Below are positions 20,123-31,907 of a DNA stretch of 64,000 nucleotides, piece by piece. Numbering within the stretch: the first letter of the stretch is position 1; each line of letters begins with the position of its first letter. The position numbers and the translations under genes were made by a program. The stretch spans positions 13,268-77,267 of the forward strand of contig CAUYUJ010021693.1 in assembly GCA_963575745.1 (NCBI GenBank), given 5' to 3'. Source of the stretch: Prorocentrum cordatum (Eukaryota; Sar; Dinophyceae; Prorocentrales; Prorocentraceae). Under the pieces are notes generated by a model, which worked only from the letters and a program-made list of their open reading frames with translations, did no database searches and had not been told where the DNA came from.

Positions 20123-21438
20123 ATGGAGGATCTCACGGCCCATTCTGGTCTAGCTGAAAAAAGTTTTGCAGAGCTGATATCATCGCTCGGCGGCTTACCC
20201 ACCTCTACCGCACGCCCCGAAGCAGAGCAAGGCCCCCCACCCCCTACCGAGGCCGGCGGGCGCCCCCATGACGCTCGGACCAGTACCCGAGAGCACGCAA
20301 AGCCTGCAGAACAGGATAGCAGAGAATTCGATGGCGAACGATGCACTGCACAAAATCGAACCCATGATGTATACAAGGGGAGAATTCATGACTCGAGCCA
20401 ATCAGCTGAAGGAGAAGGAGATGCAGCAGCAGGACCTTGTGCCTACAACCCTGCAGCAGAAGCTGGTCGAGTCACTGGCCAGTCACGTACCAGAGGCGAA
20501 GGCTGCGCATGCATGGCAGGAGCCGATGAAGCAGGACCAGGTCTCGGAGCAGTAGTGGGTCCACGAGGGCCAGGCACACCACCATGAACACTGGGCGCAG
20601 GACGACGAGGCGCAGGACTGGAAGTGGGGCGAGACGCAGGACGAGCGGGACGAGCAGTGGGACGAGGCGCAGGACGAGAAGTGGGACGAGCAGCGGGGCA
20701 AGGCGCAGGACGATCAGTGGGACGAGGCGCAGGACGAGGAGTGGGACGAGCAGCAGGACGAGGCGCAAGGACGAGAAGTGGAAGCAGCAGCGTCATCAGT
20801 GGCGCGAGGTGGTGGACCAGCGCTAGCAGGCTGAGGAGCAGAAGTGGCTCGCGGACGAGAAGGAGCAGTGGCTCAGCTGGAACTGGGGCGAGGAGCAGCA
20901 GGCGCAGAAGCAGAAGTGGCCCGCGGACGAGTGGAAGCATAATCGGCAGTGGCTCCGCTCGGGGTGGGATCAAGAGCAGCAGGCGCAGCAGGCGAAGCGG
21001 CCCGCGGACCACGCGGAGAGCGAGTAGCACGCCGATGAGCACTTGCAGGGGCCCTTGGACGAGGCCCAGTACTATGCCTGCGACACAGGAGAAAGCACAT
21101 GGCAAGCCAGGCCGCCAACTTTGACTGTATCCGAGTGGAAGCGCTGGCATCAGGAGCAGGCTAAGGTGCTTGAGGCTGCAGCCACATGGCATCAATACCA
21201 GGCCTGGCAGGCGACTGGGCAGTCCGGCGCGGAGTGGGTGAGACAATGGGTTCCTCCAGACCAGTGGGAGATATTGCAGGAAGGACCTCGTAAGGGCGAT
21301 GCCGAGACATGGACGCATGCGCATCACTTGCTGCGTAGGTTAGGGGCGACGTTTTCGGAGGAAGGCCATCAGGCTGCACAGCTGCCGATGATGTCACCAC
21401 AATACTGCGGAGAGGCGGTGGTGGAGAACAAGTCCTAG
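20123..21438 (+). pseudogene. Trp/Gln/Glu-rich protein with half WW motif, unit 1 (broken copy)
   Basis: After the double SL relic the ATG at 20123 gives MEDLTAHSGLAEKSFAELIS. A second frame (20268-20555) gives MTLGPVPESTQSLQNRIAEN and LKEKEMQQQDLVPTTLQQKL. Past a TAG a repetitive Trp-Asp-Glu-Ala-Gln block follows, then a third frame with KQQRHQWREVVDQR, EEQKWLADEKEQWLSWNWGE, PLDEAQYYACDTGESTWQAR and WVRQWVPPDQWEILQEGP. The YYxxxTGESTWxxxP part matches the second half of a WW domain; the first Trp is missing. Unit 1 has TAG at 20824-20826 and 21025-21027, both absent from unit 2. An extra A in GCGCAAGGACGAG shifts the repeat block in both copies. Confidence 0.6.
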
Positions 21439-21963
21439 AACCACGTCAGAAGAGGCAGAGGCAGCAGCGCGGTGGCAGGCTCAAGGATTAACAAAATGCC
21501 AAGCATGCCGCGGAGCGACAAGGATGGTTGACTCAGTTCCTGGCAGAGAACCCCGACCCGCGGAGGCGCAGCTGGATGAGGCGCAGCCGTAGGCCTGCCA
21601 ATAACTTAGCGCGCGCGCTGTATATATACTGCTTAGCGCCTGCGCTTCAATACGCTTGCTGCGCTGCATTGTAAGAGCGCAGAAAAGCAACATGGCCGTC
21701 CCAGCGCTTTGCGCTGTAATCCTAACCTCACCCCTCCCGAGCGCACTGCGCTACAATGCTAAGCCCATGGCACTTGACGGCGGCGACGAGGAAAGGGATG
21801 CGGAGGAGCGAAGGGGTGGGTGTTATGGAGGAGAGGTCAGGCGCGAGGAAGAGCTGGAGCCCGAAGGACAGCGCCACGCGCTCGGGATCAGAGAATCGAA
21901 TATGAAGAGCCCCGGCTAAGCGCTGAACGCTAAGCGCCAAGCGCTACGGGGAGGTAGGATGAA
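21439..21963. other. Spacer with GCGC palindromes
   Basis: AGCGCGCGCGCT, AGCGCTTTGCGCTG and GAGCGCACTGCGCT occur at 21605-21750, and AAGCGCCAAGCGCT at about 21935. A small frame from 21770 (MALDGGDEERDAEERR) is conserved between units but too short to defend. Confidence 0.5.
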
Positions 21964-22839
21964 TCATTTTCCCTGCTGGCGAAAAGCAGCGCTAACGCTA
22001 TACCTGCGCACCGCAGCGCAGGCCACCAGCGGCCCGATCGCTCCGCCAGCATCGATGAATGTCCGCATCACTTGCGCCCGTCTGAGACCCATTTCCTCGC
22101 CGCCGACATCGCCGCGGCCATCGTCTTGAAATTGCGGCCCTCCGCTTCTTCCCATCGGAAGCCCTTGCGCAACATCCCGCCGCTCTTTTTTTTCCAGAAT
22201 CCGCACTTGCGCGTTCCCGCGCGAGTGCTCCACGTCGAACCGCGCCTTGCTGGTTTCCAGACTCGGCTTAGCAGGCGCATGGTGCTTGAGCGACTTGGCA
22301 GGCGCGTGCATGTTCTTCTTGCGCTTCACGGACTTCCCTGGAGTTGCGTCCGCCTCGCCTTCATCCTCCGACGCCACTTCAGTCTTCGACGCTTTTCCAG
22401 TCGTTGCATCTGCCTTCCTCTTCGCAGTCGCCTTCTCCTCCGTCTGCGCCTTCGGCTTCGCCTTCGGCTGCCCATCCATCTTCGCGTCCGCCATCGCCTC
22501 CTCCGCCTTAGCCTTCGCCGCCGCCCTCCTCTCCTCCACGTTCGCCTTCGCTTTCTCGAGCTTGGCCTTCAGCTTCTTCTTCTTATTCTTCTTATTCTTA
22601 GTATTATTCTTCCTCGCGCCCCTCGCGCCCATGAGCTCCAGAAGATGAGTCGCCGAAGGCGCAGGCGCTGGCGCAGCGGCCGCGGGAGGCGGCGCGGGCT
22701 CTTCAGCGGCCGCAAGCGGCGGCGCAGGCGCAGCCGCCGGCGGCGGCGCAAGCGCAGCTGCATCAGCGCTCCTGCCCCCCTCGTCGGCGCTAGCGTCAGC
22801 TAGGGCGAAGAACTCATCACTGCGGGGCCGCATCGGCAA
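21964..22839 (-). pseudogene. 3' remnant of the Lys/Ala-rich 534-aa gene, truncated at the duplication junction
   Basis: Corresponds to roughly the C-terminal half of the full gene at 35626-37230. The first three residues of this ORF (MPM) come from the other side of the junction; the gene sequence starts at RPRSDEFFALADASADEGG. The T-run at 22186-22193 has eight T, against seven at 35744-35750 in unit 2. This one-base insertion replaces the normal end (KTMAAAMSAARKWVSDG) with a read-through tail. It is both 5'-truncated and frameshifted, so almost certainly non-functional. Confidence 0.85.
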
Positions 22840-22840
22840 C
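22826..22840. other. Tandem-duplication junction
   Basis: CTGCGGGGCCGC from the right end of unit 1 meets ATCGGCAACCGAGG from the left end of unit 2. In the undisrupted edges these are followed by GTTGCGCTG (36393) and preceded by ACGCGGCC (9222). Shared bases at the join are at most one or two. Confidence 0.9.
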
Positions 22841-23790
22841 CGAGGTCAAGGCCATCGCGCGACGCTGGACTTGATATGCGAGGTCAAGCAGGGGCGCGAT
22901 GGTTTGCGCGAAGGGGCGGCGCAGTTGCGGCGAGCCCACCACGCCGAGCACCTTCGATTGCATAAAGAGGCGCACGGCACAGCGAACATCCTGCCGAAGC
23001 ACCACACGACGGTTGACGCGGCCGACCAGTGGGAACGCGAGGGGGGGGGGGGCCAGCGCTGCTGCGATATATGCATGTGTGGTCGAGCGGTTGCACATCA
23101 GGATAAAGTATTGCATGGGCCCGATCGACAATACCAGGAACTTTGAAGCGTCATGCTTGGCGTCTTCGATTAATGTCCACCTGATGGCCTTGGAGGACCG
23201 CGCGTTCGGCGATGGCCTCCCAGGGAAGACGTCGTGTCTTGATGGGACGCGGGTGCCACTAGCAGATCGAATGTATGTCTCTGGCATTACCATCGAGGTT
23301 GGTGGCATCGTTCTGCTCGAAGGAGTTGCTGGCAGAGTGCGCGTTTGCCTCGTTGAGGATGGCAATCACCTGGCATTGGTGGGGACGTTCGAGCACGTGG
23401 TCATGCTGCCAGCGCACCCCGACCGATGGAAAGTTGGAGGCGCCATCCAGGCGTGGCGCGCGGGCGCTGTGCTCTCGGCGCCTGCGCGGTACATGTGCGG
23501 CGATGGCGTCGCCGCGTTGCGATTGACACAGCGCCACGCGCTGGAAAAAAGGCCCCCTCCCCCATGCTTCTATATTAGCGCCGCGCGCTCCATCCAGCCC
23601 TCGCGCCGTCGATCGATCTCGCTGTGGCCCCCACCCTTTCCAAGCGCAAGCGCTCTTCCCCCCTCCCCCCCCCCCCTCTTCCGCTAGTTCAGCCTGCCCA
23701 CCGCCCATCATAGCGCTTGCGCTGCCACTACCAACTGCAATATCTGACCCTTTATGTTCCGGCACCAACACGGGAAACCCCGGGCTCGCA
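22840..23790 (+). pseudogene. 3' part of the transposase-like gene, unit 2
   Basis: Begins at the junction, so the first two thirds of the gene are absent. LDLICEVKQGRDGLREGAAQ, PKHHTT and VVERLHIRIK with IDNTRNFEAS are still legible. The G-run at about 23041-23052 is two bases shorter than at 9458-9471, which puts the PKHH and ERLHIRIK parts in different frames. Non-functional. Confidence 0.8.
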
Positions 23791-23913
23791 ACTTCGGGCC
23801 AAGGGGCCCGCGGGAGAAGGGGGAGGACGACTACGTGGAGGACGAGGAGGAAGAGCGGTGTGTAGTCATAGCGCATGCGCTCGAGCTCAGGCCGCCCATG
23901 CAGCGCTTGCCGC

Positions 23914-24294
23914 TCAATCCGATTCAATCCGAATCGCTGACTCCGCCCCCGAAGACGTAGAGGCGTTAACAACGCCCCCGAGAGCGGCAATCACGCGGTT
24001 CGTCTCAAGGAGATCCGACCTCGCCGACTCGAATACCGACGTTGTTGTCTCCATCTTCTGACTGCACTCCTGGACCTGACAACGGAGGCCCACGTGATCC
24101 TCTGGGCCCCACTCGCGCACGACGTCCTGCATCTTGACCAGGCACGCACGCGCGGAGCGCAAGTAGCCCGCTGCCATGAAGATCATCTCGTCGTCGCCTG
24201 TGCCGCTCTCAGGGAGCCCGCGCCCGTCGCCGCGGCTGCGGCTGCGACTTCTGCCGCCCGCTTTCGGGCCCTCGTTTTTGGCGCAGACCGTCAC
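23914..24294 (-). CDS. Hypothetical 126-residue protein, unit 2
   Basis: Copy of the ORF at 10305-10712 with one Asn/Gly change near the N-terminus and a TGA at 23914-23916 in place of Trp. It therefore lacks the last nine residues (which are Trp/Ala-rich) but is otherwise intact. Confidence 0.5.
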   Translation of the reverse strand: MTVCAKNEGPKAGGRSRSRSRGDGRGLPESGTGDDEMIFMAAGYLRSARACLVKMQDVVREWGPEDHVGLRCQVQECSQKMETTTSVFESARSDLLETNRVIAALGGVVNASTSSGAESAIRIESD

Positions 24295-24689
24295 CGCGGA
24301 GGCCGCCGAGCCACGGGGGCGGCCAGAACGACACGGTCAAGGACAAGACGGCTACGGCCACTACCTTCGGCGAAGGTCACCCATCGAGCCCCTGGCGCGC
24401 GCGCGTTCCCACTTGCGGCGAAGACCACCCGAGACACCCGGAAAGGCCTAGCCAAACTGGAACCAGACTACAAACAAACGGCGGTAAACGGACGATGGGG
24501 CCCATAGCGCGCCAAGCCGCGCGCTTGCGAAAATAGATCTCATCAGCGCGAACCGCGCAGAGACAGCGCAAGGAGCTGGAAGAGGAGCGGTGATCAAAGG
24601 AGCGCTTTGCGCTGCGATTGACACGTGGGTGGACATGCACACAGACATAACTATATCTGTATATAGCGCATGCGCTCGGTTGCTCAGCG

Positions 24690-26542
24690 CGCGCTTGGGC
24701 GTTTTTTCCCCCATGCAGCGCTCAAGCGTTTGAACGTGCTTCAGCTGGCTCGATTGTAGTTCACCCAATATCAAGCCCGTGCAGCCCAGCAACCATCCCA
24801 ACAGCCGGTTAATACCCGAAGACTGCATCAGCTTGCCCGACTGCATCAAGTGGTCCACTGCTGCAGTTGCCTGAATTGCACGTTCAGGAGGGCCACGAGC
24901 TTCCCTGCCTGGTTCCCAAGGCCCACTGCATCCCCAGGTGGAGCGCCAACCCCATCCCATCCTGATGCACCCTGGCCTTCATCCCCCCCTCTAGGGGGGG
25001 GAAAGGGGGGGAGGGGTAGGGGCGGGGCGCAGGGGTGAAGATCGCACTTGCGCCTAGGTCCTCGAGCTCAGACATGTCGCCCTTCAGCGACAGCTTCGCC
25101 CTTGACGCCTTGATCTGCATGGCCTCGATCTCGCCCTTCTTGTCTTCGGTTTGACTTACGAACGAGCCACTGGGCCAGCCTCCTGCTCGCAGGGTTTGCG
25201 AGCACACCCTGCAGCGACTTCAGCGCTGGGCCCAGCTTTGCGTAGAGCTTCTCGCATTATACACTCCTTGTCTGGAGCTCTTTCTCTTCTTGTATTGGCC
25301 TTCTCCTTGTTCGCCTTATCCCCATTGGCCTCCTCCTTCGCTTCCTTCTTTGCCCTCTTCGTATTATTTTTATTGTTCTGGGCCTTCTTACTTGCCTTGA
25401 CCGAATCTGATGAGGAAAAGCTCGAGCTCGAATCGTCATCGATTTACCCGCCCTTCTCCTCTGGCTCTTCTGACGTCTCTGGCTCTTCTGACTCTTATGG
25501 CTTGTCGGGAATATTGTCCAGCGGCTTGAACCTTTGCCCGACCGCCAGCTCGCCCCTGGGTGCCCGATTCCCCCTTCTGCCCTCTTTGCCCGCGCTCGCC
25601 TGTGGTCGTCAGGGGAAGCTTGTAGCAATGTCCGGGGACGTCGTGGCGCTGCTTATCAGACTCCCTCGATTTCGCCTGGATGACATCCGCGTCGTAGCCC
25701 TGCTGCTTCCAATGGCCCAGCGGCTGAATCGCGCCACCGTTCTCGAAGTACTCTTCGGCCACCTCGAACTTAGAAATAAACGCTTGAGCAGCAGTTGTCA
25801 CCTCCGCTTGAGCCCCCCCCCCCAGCCATGTCTTGGGAAAACTGCGCCGCGCGGGGCGAATTGTCGTTGAAGCATGTCGGGATCTCCCCAAAGGCTCAGC
25901 GAAGCTTCACCCCCGTGATGTTGCACAGGTTGCATTTGAACGCGCCGTGCCCTCTGCTCCTAATGATGGCCTTGCTGCACCGCGCTCGGGAGCCGCACGT
26001 TTGGCAAAACACCATTGTAGTCTTGATGGATGCGTCATGCGTTGGCCAAAGTGAGACCTCGATGATATCATTGATATTGCCCTTGCCCTTGACCCAGGCG
26101 CCTCGGGCCCCGTAGCCGCAGGCAACATTGCTGTATCGGTCGCACCGTTGCCCATGTCCGTGTTATTGCCTTTGCCTTTGCCGCCGCGGCCCTTGCCCTT
26201 GGCCTTGCCGTTGTCGCCTGTGTCTTCAGGCTCCGCGGGTTCCGCGGGCTCAGCGGGCTCCGCGGGCCTTCCAGACGCACGATGCTGAGCAGTTGCCTCC
26301 TCGTCTGATGACAAGCAGTCCAGCGTGCGGTCGCCAAGGAGCCTCCCTTCCCTCTGTGGCAAGTCGTGGGCGCCCAGCGTACACTGAGGGCACTGTACCT
26401 CCTCGAGCGTTGCGGAGTCCCCGACCTCCTGGTATTTCTCAATGCAGTACTTGTGGAACTGGTGAGCGCATCCAAGATAGATGCCCTCGTCGGTGACGTC
26501 CTCGAACCCCGCCTGGCAGATGGCGCAGAGATTGTCTGCCAT
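24690..26542 (-). CDS. RING-H2 / zinc-binding protein gene, unit 2
   Basis: Copy of 11102-12965 with the same start, the same RING-H2 residues, the same frame changes and the same G11 run, plus a few amino-acid differences (for example GYD for GYG in the KQxGYxADVI part). Preservation of every Cys/His in both copies suggests constraint or a recent duplication. The SL relic is at 26588-26607. The 3' limit is approximate. Confidence 0.6.
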
Positions 26543-26825
26543 TGCTGAGGGCGCGCTGCGCTACCCTACAGCCGCCAGTAGCGGCCGTTGAGCCGACACG
26601 GCTGCAGCGACAGCGCATTGCGCTCACCCTCATTGAGCGCATTACCTTGCATCCTAATATACATACAGACTCTTAGAGCGCATTGCGCTGCCTTTAGATC
26701 GAATTGCGCTGTGTTCTCACGGGAAACCATGTTTCCAGCGACGAGAGCGCCGTGTAAACCGTGCTGCCTACCCGCGCGGGCCGCACCCTGAGTTCGCCGC
26801 GGGCTTCCTCTAGGCCAGTAGAGTG

Positions 26826-27380
26826 TCAGCCCAGTAGGCCAAGGGCTTTCTCTGGGCAGTAGCCCAAATTTGTGTGACCGATTACTGCGTACCCAAGCCG
26901 ATTGCACCATATACACACAGCTGGTTGGCTGGATTGATCGCCGAGCACCGAGAAGACGCTATAACCAATGGGCTCGCTGTCGTAGAACAACTTGCACTGG
27001 CAACCGTTCATGAATAAATCGTTAGTGTGATCCGCCCGCTTCTTCGGCGACTCCACGGGATCGAACGTCTGCTTGCGCATCATGCGCATGCACATGTAGG
27101 TATCCGTCGTCGGCTTCCACGGTTTACCACCTTCTCTCAAAGGCTTCTCGATGGATGAAATGCTGGTCTTGTGGTTGAAATGCCCGTGGCCACGTTTGAA
27201 CGCCTCCGTTGAACAGATCCCCCAATGCTCGGACCCGGAGCAATCGGGGCAAGAATCCGAAGGCGGCGTCCGCCACTTGGCCGCCGGTGCTTCCCAATTC
27301 CCCCGCAGCAAAGAGTCCCCCGCGTTCGACCCCGCGCCCAACTCCATGGGCGCAATGCCTGAGGACAGCAGCTGCGACAT
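26826..27380 (-). CDS. Hypothetical Cys-containing protein (184 aa), unit 2
   Basis: Copy of 13249-13803. It stays open over the full length and differs by a few residues, for example KPWKPTTDT for KPWKTTTDT and RADHTND for RAEHTYD. The SL relic is at 27437-27456 with the same upstream palindromes. Confidence 0.6.
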   Translation of the reverse strand: MSQLLSSGIAPMELGAGSNAGDSLLRGNWEAPAAKWRTPPSDSCPDCSGSEHWGICSTEAFKRGHGHFNHKTSISSIEKPLREGGKPWKPTTDTYMCMRMMRKQTFDPVESPKKRADHTNDLFMNGCQCKLFYDSEPIGYSVFSVLGDQSSQPAVCIWCNRLGYAVIGHTNLGYCPEKALGLLG

Positions 27381-27998
27381 CCTGTCACAGCAGCTGAGAG
27401 CGCGCCGCGCTATCCGAAAGCCGCCAGCAGCGGCCGTTGAGCCGACACGGCTGCAGCGACAGCGCATTGCGCTCACCCTCACTGAGCGCTTTGCGCTGCA
27501 TCCTAATATACATACAGACGCTTAGGGCGCGTTGCGCTGCCTTTAGAGCGCATTGCGCTGTATTATCATTGGGTTGCCTTGAACGCGCATTGCGCTGTAT
27601 TCTCATTGGTTGACCTTCATGCATCACGCCTGCATGCTTCGAAAACGGAGCCATCCCCGCGGAATCCCCGAAGTAGTTGCTCTAGGCGCCCGGGATGATT
27701 CCAGATGGCGGAGGCAGAAAAAGGGGCGATGATGCGCGACGTTGCGCGGCCACCACCACAAGTGACAACGATTGTCCGTGACACTGCGCGGCCACCACCA
27801 GACCGTGAAACGGCGAGGACAGCAGTAGTTTATTTTTTATAGTCATGTCGTTATATTTATGCACGCCATCAGAGAGAAGCGCATTGGCCTGGAGCCCCCC
27901 CCCGCGCCGTTCTTATCTATTGTCCGTAGCCATCTAGGCTCGAAGACGCACCGAGCGACCCGACGCTTGCCCCCCCCCCGACGCTCGGCCCGACGACC

Positions 27999-28368
27999 AT
28001 GCCCAACGGCAGCCCGACCTGCAAGGACGTGGGCCTCGACGGACGATGGTTGGCCAGGGGCGCCGGTCGCCCTTGAGTGGAACGCGCGCGACGGCAATGT
28101 CGGGGAGACGTGGAAGTGGACACCGCCACCCGCACCAGGGCCAAAGCGCAAGGCGCTCAGGAAGCAGAACGAGCTGGCAAAGCGGCGGGACACGGCATTC
28201 GAGAGGGCGGGAATCCCCGCCATCGGCCCCGAGGAGGAGCAGGGCAGCGAGCAGGTCAAGGGCAAGGGTAAGATCAGGCGCAAGCCAGCCAAGAGCCAGC
28301 AGAGCCAGCGCAAGGCCAAGGCCAAGGCCAAAGCCAAGTCCAAGGGCAAGGTACGCGGCGGCAACTGA
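27999..28368 (+). CDS. Lys-rich basic protein, unit 2
   Basis: Copy of 14422-14791. A CTC-to-CTT and a His-to-Asn change fall in the main frame (ALEWNARDGNVG); the former creates a stop in the alternative frame, which supports the EWNARDG frame as the coding one. The Lys-Ala tail is unchanged. The relic SL is at 27924-27945. Confidence 0.5.
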
Positions 28369-28862
28369 GTAGGGAGAGCTCATGTGCCATTCAATTTTAG
28401 CAAGGCCATGACGGTGGGCGGCTAGCATCACGGAAAGACCACAAGTTCTCGAGCGCATGACCCAGGCGGCGGCGAAAAGGATTTCGCTGAGACTCATGGG
28501 GGGGACGGGCCGGGGCAATTGCCAGTCAGACTGCCCCCCTGAGTGCGGACTAGGATGCGAATTAAGGGGCCCTCACTGCCAGTGCGGCACACCTTGGCAT
28601 GGGAAATGTCTTGGAGTTTCCCTTGGGGCTCAGTTGGCCCCGCGATCACTGCGGCGCGCATTGCGCAGAAATCCACCGCATCCGTCGTCGTCGTTCGTCT
28701 TCGCCGTCGTCGCCACCCAGAAGCGCGCGGCGCTCATTCTCCTCACCTCCAAGCGCTTGCCGCCCTCACCCACCTCCCCCGCATTCTACCTCACCCATGC
28801 GCGCTGCGCAGCAAGAGTGCGTTGCAATATAAATGGCGAGGGTAGGATGGACGAGGGCAGCT

Positions 28863-29312
28863 GTAACCGCCCGACCGCCCGACCGCCCGACCACGCCCCG
28901 ATAGCACCTCGACCGCCCCGAGAACACCCCGACAACATCCCGAGAACACCCCGCGAGACCGTCCGATAACACCCCGACAACACCTCGATAGCACCCCGAT
29001 AACACCCCTATAACACTCGATAGCAATGTTATCGACATGTTACCGAGGTGCTTTCGAAGTGTTATCGAGTGTTATCAAGCGTCCTCGAGCTCGACAACAC
29101 TCGATAACATCCCGATAGCCATGCTACCGGGTTTTATCGAGTTCGATAACACTCGATAGCAATGTTATAGACATGGTATCGAGGTGTTATCGAGCGCGAT
29201 CGAGTGTTATCGAGCTCGATAAGACCTCGATAACTTTTCTATAACATTGCTATCGTGTGTTATCGGGGTGATATCGAGGTGTTGCCGGGGTGTTATCGGG
29301 CGGTCGCGCTTT
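28863..29312. repeat. Inverted 11-bp minisatellite, unit 2
   Basis: Copy of 15286-15735 with about ten substitutions, most keeping the GTGTTATCGAG/CTCGATAACAC character. Confidence 0.85.
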
Positions 29313-29319
29313 CGTGCGT

Positions 29320-30409
29320 TTAGCGTCCAAGCTGTCGCTGAGCTGTCGCTGCGCTGCCACTGCGCTGCCGCAGAAGCGCGCGGGCGCTTATACCACGCGG
29401 CCGTCGCATCAGAGGCCGCTGCTGCGCAGCTGTCGCATCAGAGGCCCCGTGGGAGGCCGTCCGCGAAATTCTGCATGGCCCGGTCAACGACGTCTCTCGA
29501 AGCGCAAACGACATTGCATTTGGCCCTGAACGTGTTCGCGACCCCCTCGGCTGCTGGCAGCGCTGACACGCTTCGGCCGCTCGGCCCATGCTTCCGCGCA
29601 GCTCAAACAGCATGTTCGTCTCCACCTTGGCCGCAGTCCTCAGCCCCCGAGCACCGATGATGGGTTGCAGCGCTCCGTCATCTCGGCCGACCTGCAGGCC
29701 CGGAACGGAGTTGTTTCTCATTGTCTCGACGGCACTGGCTATCTCACCGACCGCAGCGGTCAGCCGCTGGATATGGTCGTTCATCCCATCATGATCCGTG
29801 CTCTTGTCCTTGTCCTTGTAGCCCTTGCCGAAGCCTTCGCCCTTGTCCTTGTCCTTGCCCCCGCCCCGAAATCCTTGGGGATGATCGCTGGCCATGCTGC
29901 TTGACCTGCGCCGACCTGGGGACCTGGGGATCTGCTGCCCCTCACGCCCTGGGGACCTGCTTCTTGACGGCGGGGGGGAGGTCTGGCGGCCTTGGGACAG
30001 GGATGGCCTTCTCACGCTGATCTCTGCATGCCTCTCTGTCAGCCTCTCTGTCATTGTAGTTCTCAAACTCCATATCTGGCTCCACCTCATCCAGGACCTG
30101 GCTCGCCAATTCGACGGACATGTTCTGGAGAGTACGATGCGTCAAGTGATGCTTGACGTAGCACAGCACCTGACCTCGACTCTCTCACGACCAAGCTTTC
30201 GCCTTGCTCCACGAAGCTGCCCTGCATTCATCAGGCCTCGGGTACGCAACGACTCTCCACCAAGGACGCACGCCCCCAGTGCCGTCGTCTTCACGGTTCA
30301 ACCAGCGATTCTCAGCATTCGTCTCGGGGGCCCCGGCTGCCGCTCGAGCGGCGCAAACTTCTACCCCTGCGGGCGGGTTGCTTGAAGCCTTCAAACGGCT
30401 AAAGCGCAA
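29320..30409 (-). CDS. Charged Ser/Arg- and Lys/Asp-rich protein, unit 2
   Basis: Copy of 15743-16831. A one-base insertion (GACATG versus GAATG, near 30118) breaks the link between the MQGSFVEQ block and VELASQVLDEVEPDMEF that is continuous in unit 1, so this copy may be impaired. The MASDHPQGFRGG block is intact with few changes. Confidence 0.45.
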
Positions 30410-30470
30410 AGCGCTTCGGGAAGCGCAGCGTAAATCGCTTCGGGCGGCACAAGTTGTTTCGGGCTTGCGG

Positions 30471-30496
30471 CTTTATATATATATATATATATATAT
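30471..30496. repeat. (AT)n microsatellite, unit 2
   Basis: Shorter counterpart of 16890-16928, ending in ATACAC rather than ATATTC. Confidence 0.95.
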
Positions 30497-30890
30497 ACAC
30501 GGCAAGGTAAATAATACGTTGGCAACAGAATACATATGCAGCGCGGAGCGCTGCCTGGTCTAAATGGCAACCACAGTCTAACGCACAGGCTGTTTCAGCC
30601 CCTGCCCCACAAGCGCACTGCGCTGCCGCAAGACTAGGCCACCCCCAAGCGCACTAACCCCCAAGCGCACTGCGTTGCCGCAAGGCTAGGCCACCCTCTC
30701 AAAGCACCGCGCCGCCCAGCAAGGCCATGGGCCACCCCCAAGCGCACTGCGCTCGCTGCACAGCAAGCACTGTCACCACGCGCGCTCGCGCTGTTAGTTT
30801 CTTTCCGTATAGCCTTTTTGGTACAAGGATCGCAGCGCGATGCGCTTCGTTACAATATCTATCGTTCGTCCTTGCCATATCGCTTAGCGG

Positions 30891-31521
30891 ATGGCCGATG
30901 CCGCTGATCAGCGCGGGACTCGACTCGTCGCGAAGGTCGTTGCGCAGAAGCAGACCATCAAGGGGCTGAAGGCCACGATCAGAAGGCAGGGGCGCCTGAT
31001 CAATCGCATCGCGGACATGGCCAGGGGGCACAGGGCCGCGGAACGGCATAGGGCAGGGGCCGGCGCTCTGCAGCGGCAGCGGCAGCGGGCAGAGGCCAAC
31101 GCTCTGCAGCAGGAGCGGCAGTGGCAGGAGGCGCGGCGGCAGGAGTACCTAAGGATGAGGATGGCTGAGCAGAGACAATGGGCCGCAGAGGCGCGCGAGA
31201 GGAGCGAGGCGCCTCCTTTTCGCAATTGCGGGGCGTCCGATGAACCGACTGTTGTTCCCGACCTCAATCAGGCGACTGCTGCGAGGGATGGCGACCGCAA
31301 AGGAGATGGCGACCGTCAAGGAGACGGCGACGGCCAAGCCGACGAGGCGCTTGATGCGGGCGATGGCGACCGTCAAGGATGCGATCTCGATCTACACCTC
31401 TGAGTTGGCCGTCGCGGCGGCGCCGATGACGACGCAAAGTCGACGAGGACGAGGACGACGGCGGCGACGAAAACACGACGAGGACGGTGACGACAGCGAC
31501 GACGACGACGCTGAATGTTAA
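30891..31521 (+). CDS. Arg/Gln-rich coiled-coil protein, unit 2
   Basis: Copy of 17321-17951 with only a few substitutions (for example Thr to Ser in CGASDEP). The coiled-coil segment and the acidic tail in the second frame are both kept. The SL relic is at about 30805. Confidence 0.6.
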
Positions 31522-31907
31522 AATTTGAATGGTCTACATATAGTGCCGTGGCCTCCCGAGCGGACGGCTGGCGGTTGCGTCGCGGCATAGACCTCGCGGC
31601 TCCGTCTCGGCCAGGGACGCCTCGTTGGGGCACAGCGCTACGCGCTTGAAAAACATATTGTCTGACGCCGCGCTATGCGCTTTAAATGCACAGCGCTATG
31701 CGCTTCAAATGTATGGTCTGGAATCTAGAGTGCAGGCGCAGCGCTATGCGCTTAAAATGTACAGTCTGACGTTGCGCCATGCGCTTAATATGCACAGCGC
31801 TATGCGCTTCAACTGTATGCTCTGGAATCTGGGGATCGGGCGCAGCGCGATGTGCTTAACATGTATAGTCTGAAATCTGGGGCAGTGCGACAGCGCAGCG
31901 CGCTTGA

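Larger units (their letters stand above)
9230..22832. repeat. Tandem duplication, unit 1 (~13.58 kb)
   Basis: The sequence from ATCGGCAACCGAGG at about 9230 to CTGCGGGGCCGC at about 22832 recurs directly at 22833-36392 at offsets of 13,557-13,583, with only scattered substitutions and small indels. Unit 1 starts with three AACCGAGGC repeats, unit 2 with one. The breakpoints share essentially no microhomology. Confidence 0.97.

Noticed and set aside
20443-21327. Minus-strand Leu/Pro/Ala-rich 294-residue ORF
   Set aside because: Antisense of the Trp/Gln/Glu-rich gene; disrupted differently in the two copies and without motif.
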